From assembly GCA_052387905.1 (NCBI GenBank), contig JBQTIR010000056.1:1-24065 (forward strand): 24,065 bases of DNA. The letters are read 5' to 3'. Numbering within the stretch: the first letter of the stretch is position 1; every line of letters starts with the position of its first letter. The notes beneath the pieces are model-generated. The model was not told the origin of the DNA and did not search any database. It saw only the letters and a program-made list of their open reading frames with translations. Made by a program: the position numbers and the translations under genes. The DNA comes from JBQTII01 sp052387905 (GTDB lineage: Bacteria; Actinomycetota; Actinomycetes; Sporichthyales; Sporichthyaceae). Of the stretch, positions 22,963 to 24,065 are shown piece after piece.

Positions 22963-22976
22963 CCGACCGGGGGGTA

Positions 22977-24020
22977 CTACTTGTTGATCTTGATGACCTG
23001 GCCTGCGCCGACGGTCCGACCACCCTCGCGGATGGCGAACTGCAGGCCCTCCTCCATGGCGATCGGCTGGATCAGCGAGACGCTCATGACGGTGTTGTCC
23101 CCCGGCATGACCATCTCGGTGCCGCCGGGCAGCGTCACGACGCCGGTCACGTCCGTGGTACGGAAGTAGAACTGCGGCCGGTAGTTGTTGAAGAACGGCG
23201 TGTGCCGCCCACCCTCGTCCTTCGACAGGATGTAGACCTGCCCCTCGAACTCCGTGTGGGGAGTGATCGAGCCGCCCTTGCAGACGACCTGGCCGCGCTC
23301 GACGTCCTCGCGCTTGATGCCGCGCAGCAGGAGGCCGACGTTCTCGCCCGCGCGCCCCTCGTCGAGGAGCTTGCGGAACATCTCGACGCCGGTGACGGTG
23401 GTCTTGGTCGACTTCTCGCGGATGCCGACGATCTCGACCTCCTCGTTGACCTTGACGATCCCGCGCGCGATCGCGCCGGTGACCACGGTGCCGCGGCCGG
23501 TGATCGTGAAGACGTCCTCGACGGGCATGAGGAACGGCTTCTCGATGTCGCGCTCCGGCTGCGGGATCGCCTCGTCGACGGCGTCCATCAGGCCGAGCAG
23601 CTTCTCGCTCCACTCGGGGTCGCCCTCGAGCGCCTTGAGCGCCGAGACCTGGACCACGGGCAGGTCGTCGCCGGGGTAGTTCTGCGAGCTGAGCAGCTCA
23701 CGAACCTCCAGCTCGACGAGCTCCATGATCTCCTCGTCGTCGACCATGTCGGCCTTGTTGAGCGCCACGACGATGTAGGGCACGCCGACCTGACGGGCGA
23801 GCAGCACGTGCTCGCGCGTCTGGGGCATCGGGCCGTCACTGGCGGCAACCACCAGGATCGCGCCGTCCATCTGGGCGGCACCCGTGATCATGTTCTTCAC
23901 GTAGTCGGCGTGACCGGGGGCGTCGACGTGCGCATAGTGTCGTTTGTCGGGAGGGTAATACAAGAGCCCCAAAGAAAAAGGTGATCCCCGCACCTTAAAC
24001 AAGGGGGGCAGATAGATCAT
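22977..24020 (-). CDS. tuf: elongation factor Tu, N-terminus missing or corrupted at the right edge
   Basis: EF-Tu delivers aminoacyl-tRNA to the ribosome. From RHYAHVDAPGHADYVKNMIT to the end GGRTVGAGQVIKINK the sequence is a clean actinobacterial EF-Tu, with G3 DAPGH, G4 NKAD, G5 SALK and beta-barrel domains II and III. The P-loop GHVDHGKT and about 70 N-terminal residues are not present. Upstream of about 23940 the frame stays open to 24020 but the residues are wrong: KVRG, an isolated Ser and Tyr, and DK still line up without gaps with family KARGITI...EY...DK, while the rest does not. The apparent ATG at 24020 is therefore not the start. The base composition also drops sharply there. It is the usual gene upstream of the S10 operon. 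Confidence 0.9.
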   Translation of the reverse strand: MIYLPPLFKVRGSPFSLGLLYYPPDKRHYAHVDAPGHADYVKNMITGAAQMDGAILVVAASDGPMPQTREHVLLARQVGVPYIVVALNKADMVDDEEIMELVELEVRELLSSQNYPGDDLPVVQVSALKALEGDPEWSEKLLGLMDAVDEAIPQPERDIEKPFLMPVEDVFTITGRGTVVTGAIARGIVKVNEEVEIVGIREKSTKTTVTGVEMFRKLLDEGRAGENVGLLLRGIKREDVERGQVVCKGGSITPHTEFEGQVYILSKDEGGRHTPFFNNYRPQFYFRTTDVTGVVTLPGGTEMVMPGDNTVMSVSLIQPIAMEEGLQFAIREGGRTVGAGQVIKINK

Positions 24021-24065
24021 GTAGAAAACCCCAGACTAAATAACCTCACGGTAATTTTATGGCAC
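23941..24065. other. AT-rich contig-end segment, probably corrupted tuf sequence
   Basis: About 125 bases with much lower GC than the rest of the window, joined directly to the tuf coding sequence. On the minus strand in the tuf frame it still shows scattered EF-Tu residues in correct spacing (F, I, P, K, RG, Y, DKRHYAH) and stop codons near the very end. This fits a low-quality read end or a chimera with another organism's tuf, not a biological fusion. Confidence 0.6.

Larger units (their letters stand above)
22656..22976 (-). promoter_or_regulatory. tuf-rpsJ spacer: likely S10-operon promoter and structured leader
   Basis: This 321-bp gap has no convincing gene. It contains a hairpin just after tuf (22937-22962), an imperfect 11-bp hairpin (22882-22913), a perfect 7-bp hairpin (22773-22793) and the palindrome CCCAGCGCTGGG (22723-22734). 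GTGCAC occurs three times, twice within GGTGCACACG (22705-22714 and 22883-22892). TTGACG lies at the end of the first hairpin on the minus strand, but I see no -10 at proper spacing, so the promoter position is open. Confidence 0.4.

Overview
The window is high-GC DNA of an actinobacterium (Actinomycetota). The evidence is GC-rich third codon positions, frequent GTG starts, long Ala/Pro/Gly or acidic tails on S3, S5, L17 and L22, and the gene order. I cannot name the genus. Almost everything from 3.1 kb to the right edge lies on the minus strand and is the S10-spc-alpha ribosomal protein supercluster, so it reads right to left: tuf (cut at the right edge), then rpsJ-rplC-rplD-rplW-rplB-rpsS-rplV-rpsC-rplP-rpmC-rpsQ (S10 block), rplN-rplX-rplE-rpsN-rpsH-rplF-rplR-rpsE-rpmD-rplO-secY-adk-map-infA (spc block), rpmJ-rpsM-rpsK-rpoA-rplQ-truA (alpha block), rplM-rpsI and finally glmM. 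Many junctions overlap by 1 or 4 bases (TAATG, TGATG, TAGTG, ATGA, GTGA), as expected of one long translationally coupled transcription unit. rpsD (S4), often found between rpsK and rpoA, is missing there; Streptomyces shares this arrangement.

The left 3.1 kb is different. A possible C-terminal fragment of an unknown plus-strand gene enters from the left edge. It is followed by a minus-strand ABC-transporter substrate-binding protein gene without a usable 5' end (no signal peptide, in-frame stop upstream), which is probably a pseudogene. Next come a plus-strand Crp/Fnr-type regulator and, 153 bp downstream on the same strand, a class I SAM-dependent methyltransferase. The gap between those two holds an 18-bp palindrome with exact Crp spacing, a plausible operator. 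The methyltransferase converges on glmM.

I see no defence system, mobile element, CRISPR array, tRNA or rRNA. The most unusual signal is small and lies inside the ribosomal operon. At two gene junctions (rplE/rpsN and rplF/rplR) the stop-start region is tandemly duplicated at a 60-nt offset, creating an 18-codon and a 19-codon mini-ORF that fill the gap from the stop of one ribosomal gene to the start of the next. The first repeats the ribosome-binding site and N-terminus of S14; the second repeats the C-terminus of L6. A weaker copy of a gene end follows rpsK. Other points are a perfect 15-bp hairpin after rplQ that overlaps the annotated start of truA, a multi-hairpin tuf-rpsJ spacer, and about 120 AT-rich bases at the right edge that look like a corrupted EF-Tu coding sequence at a contig end.
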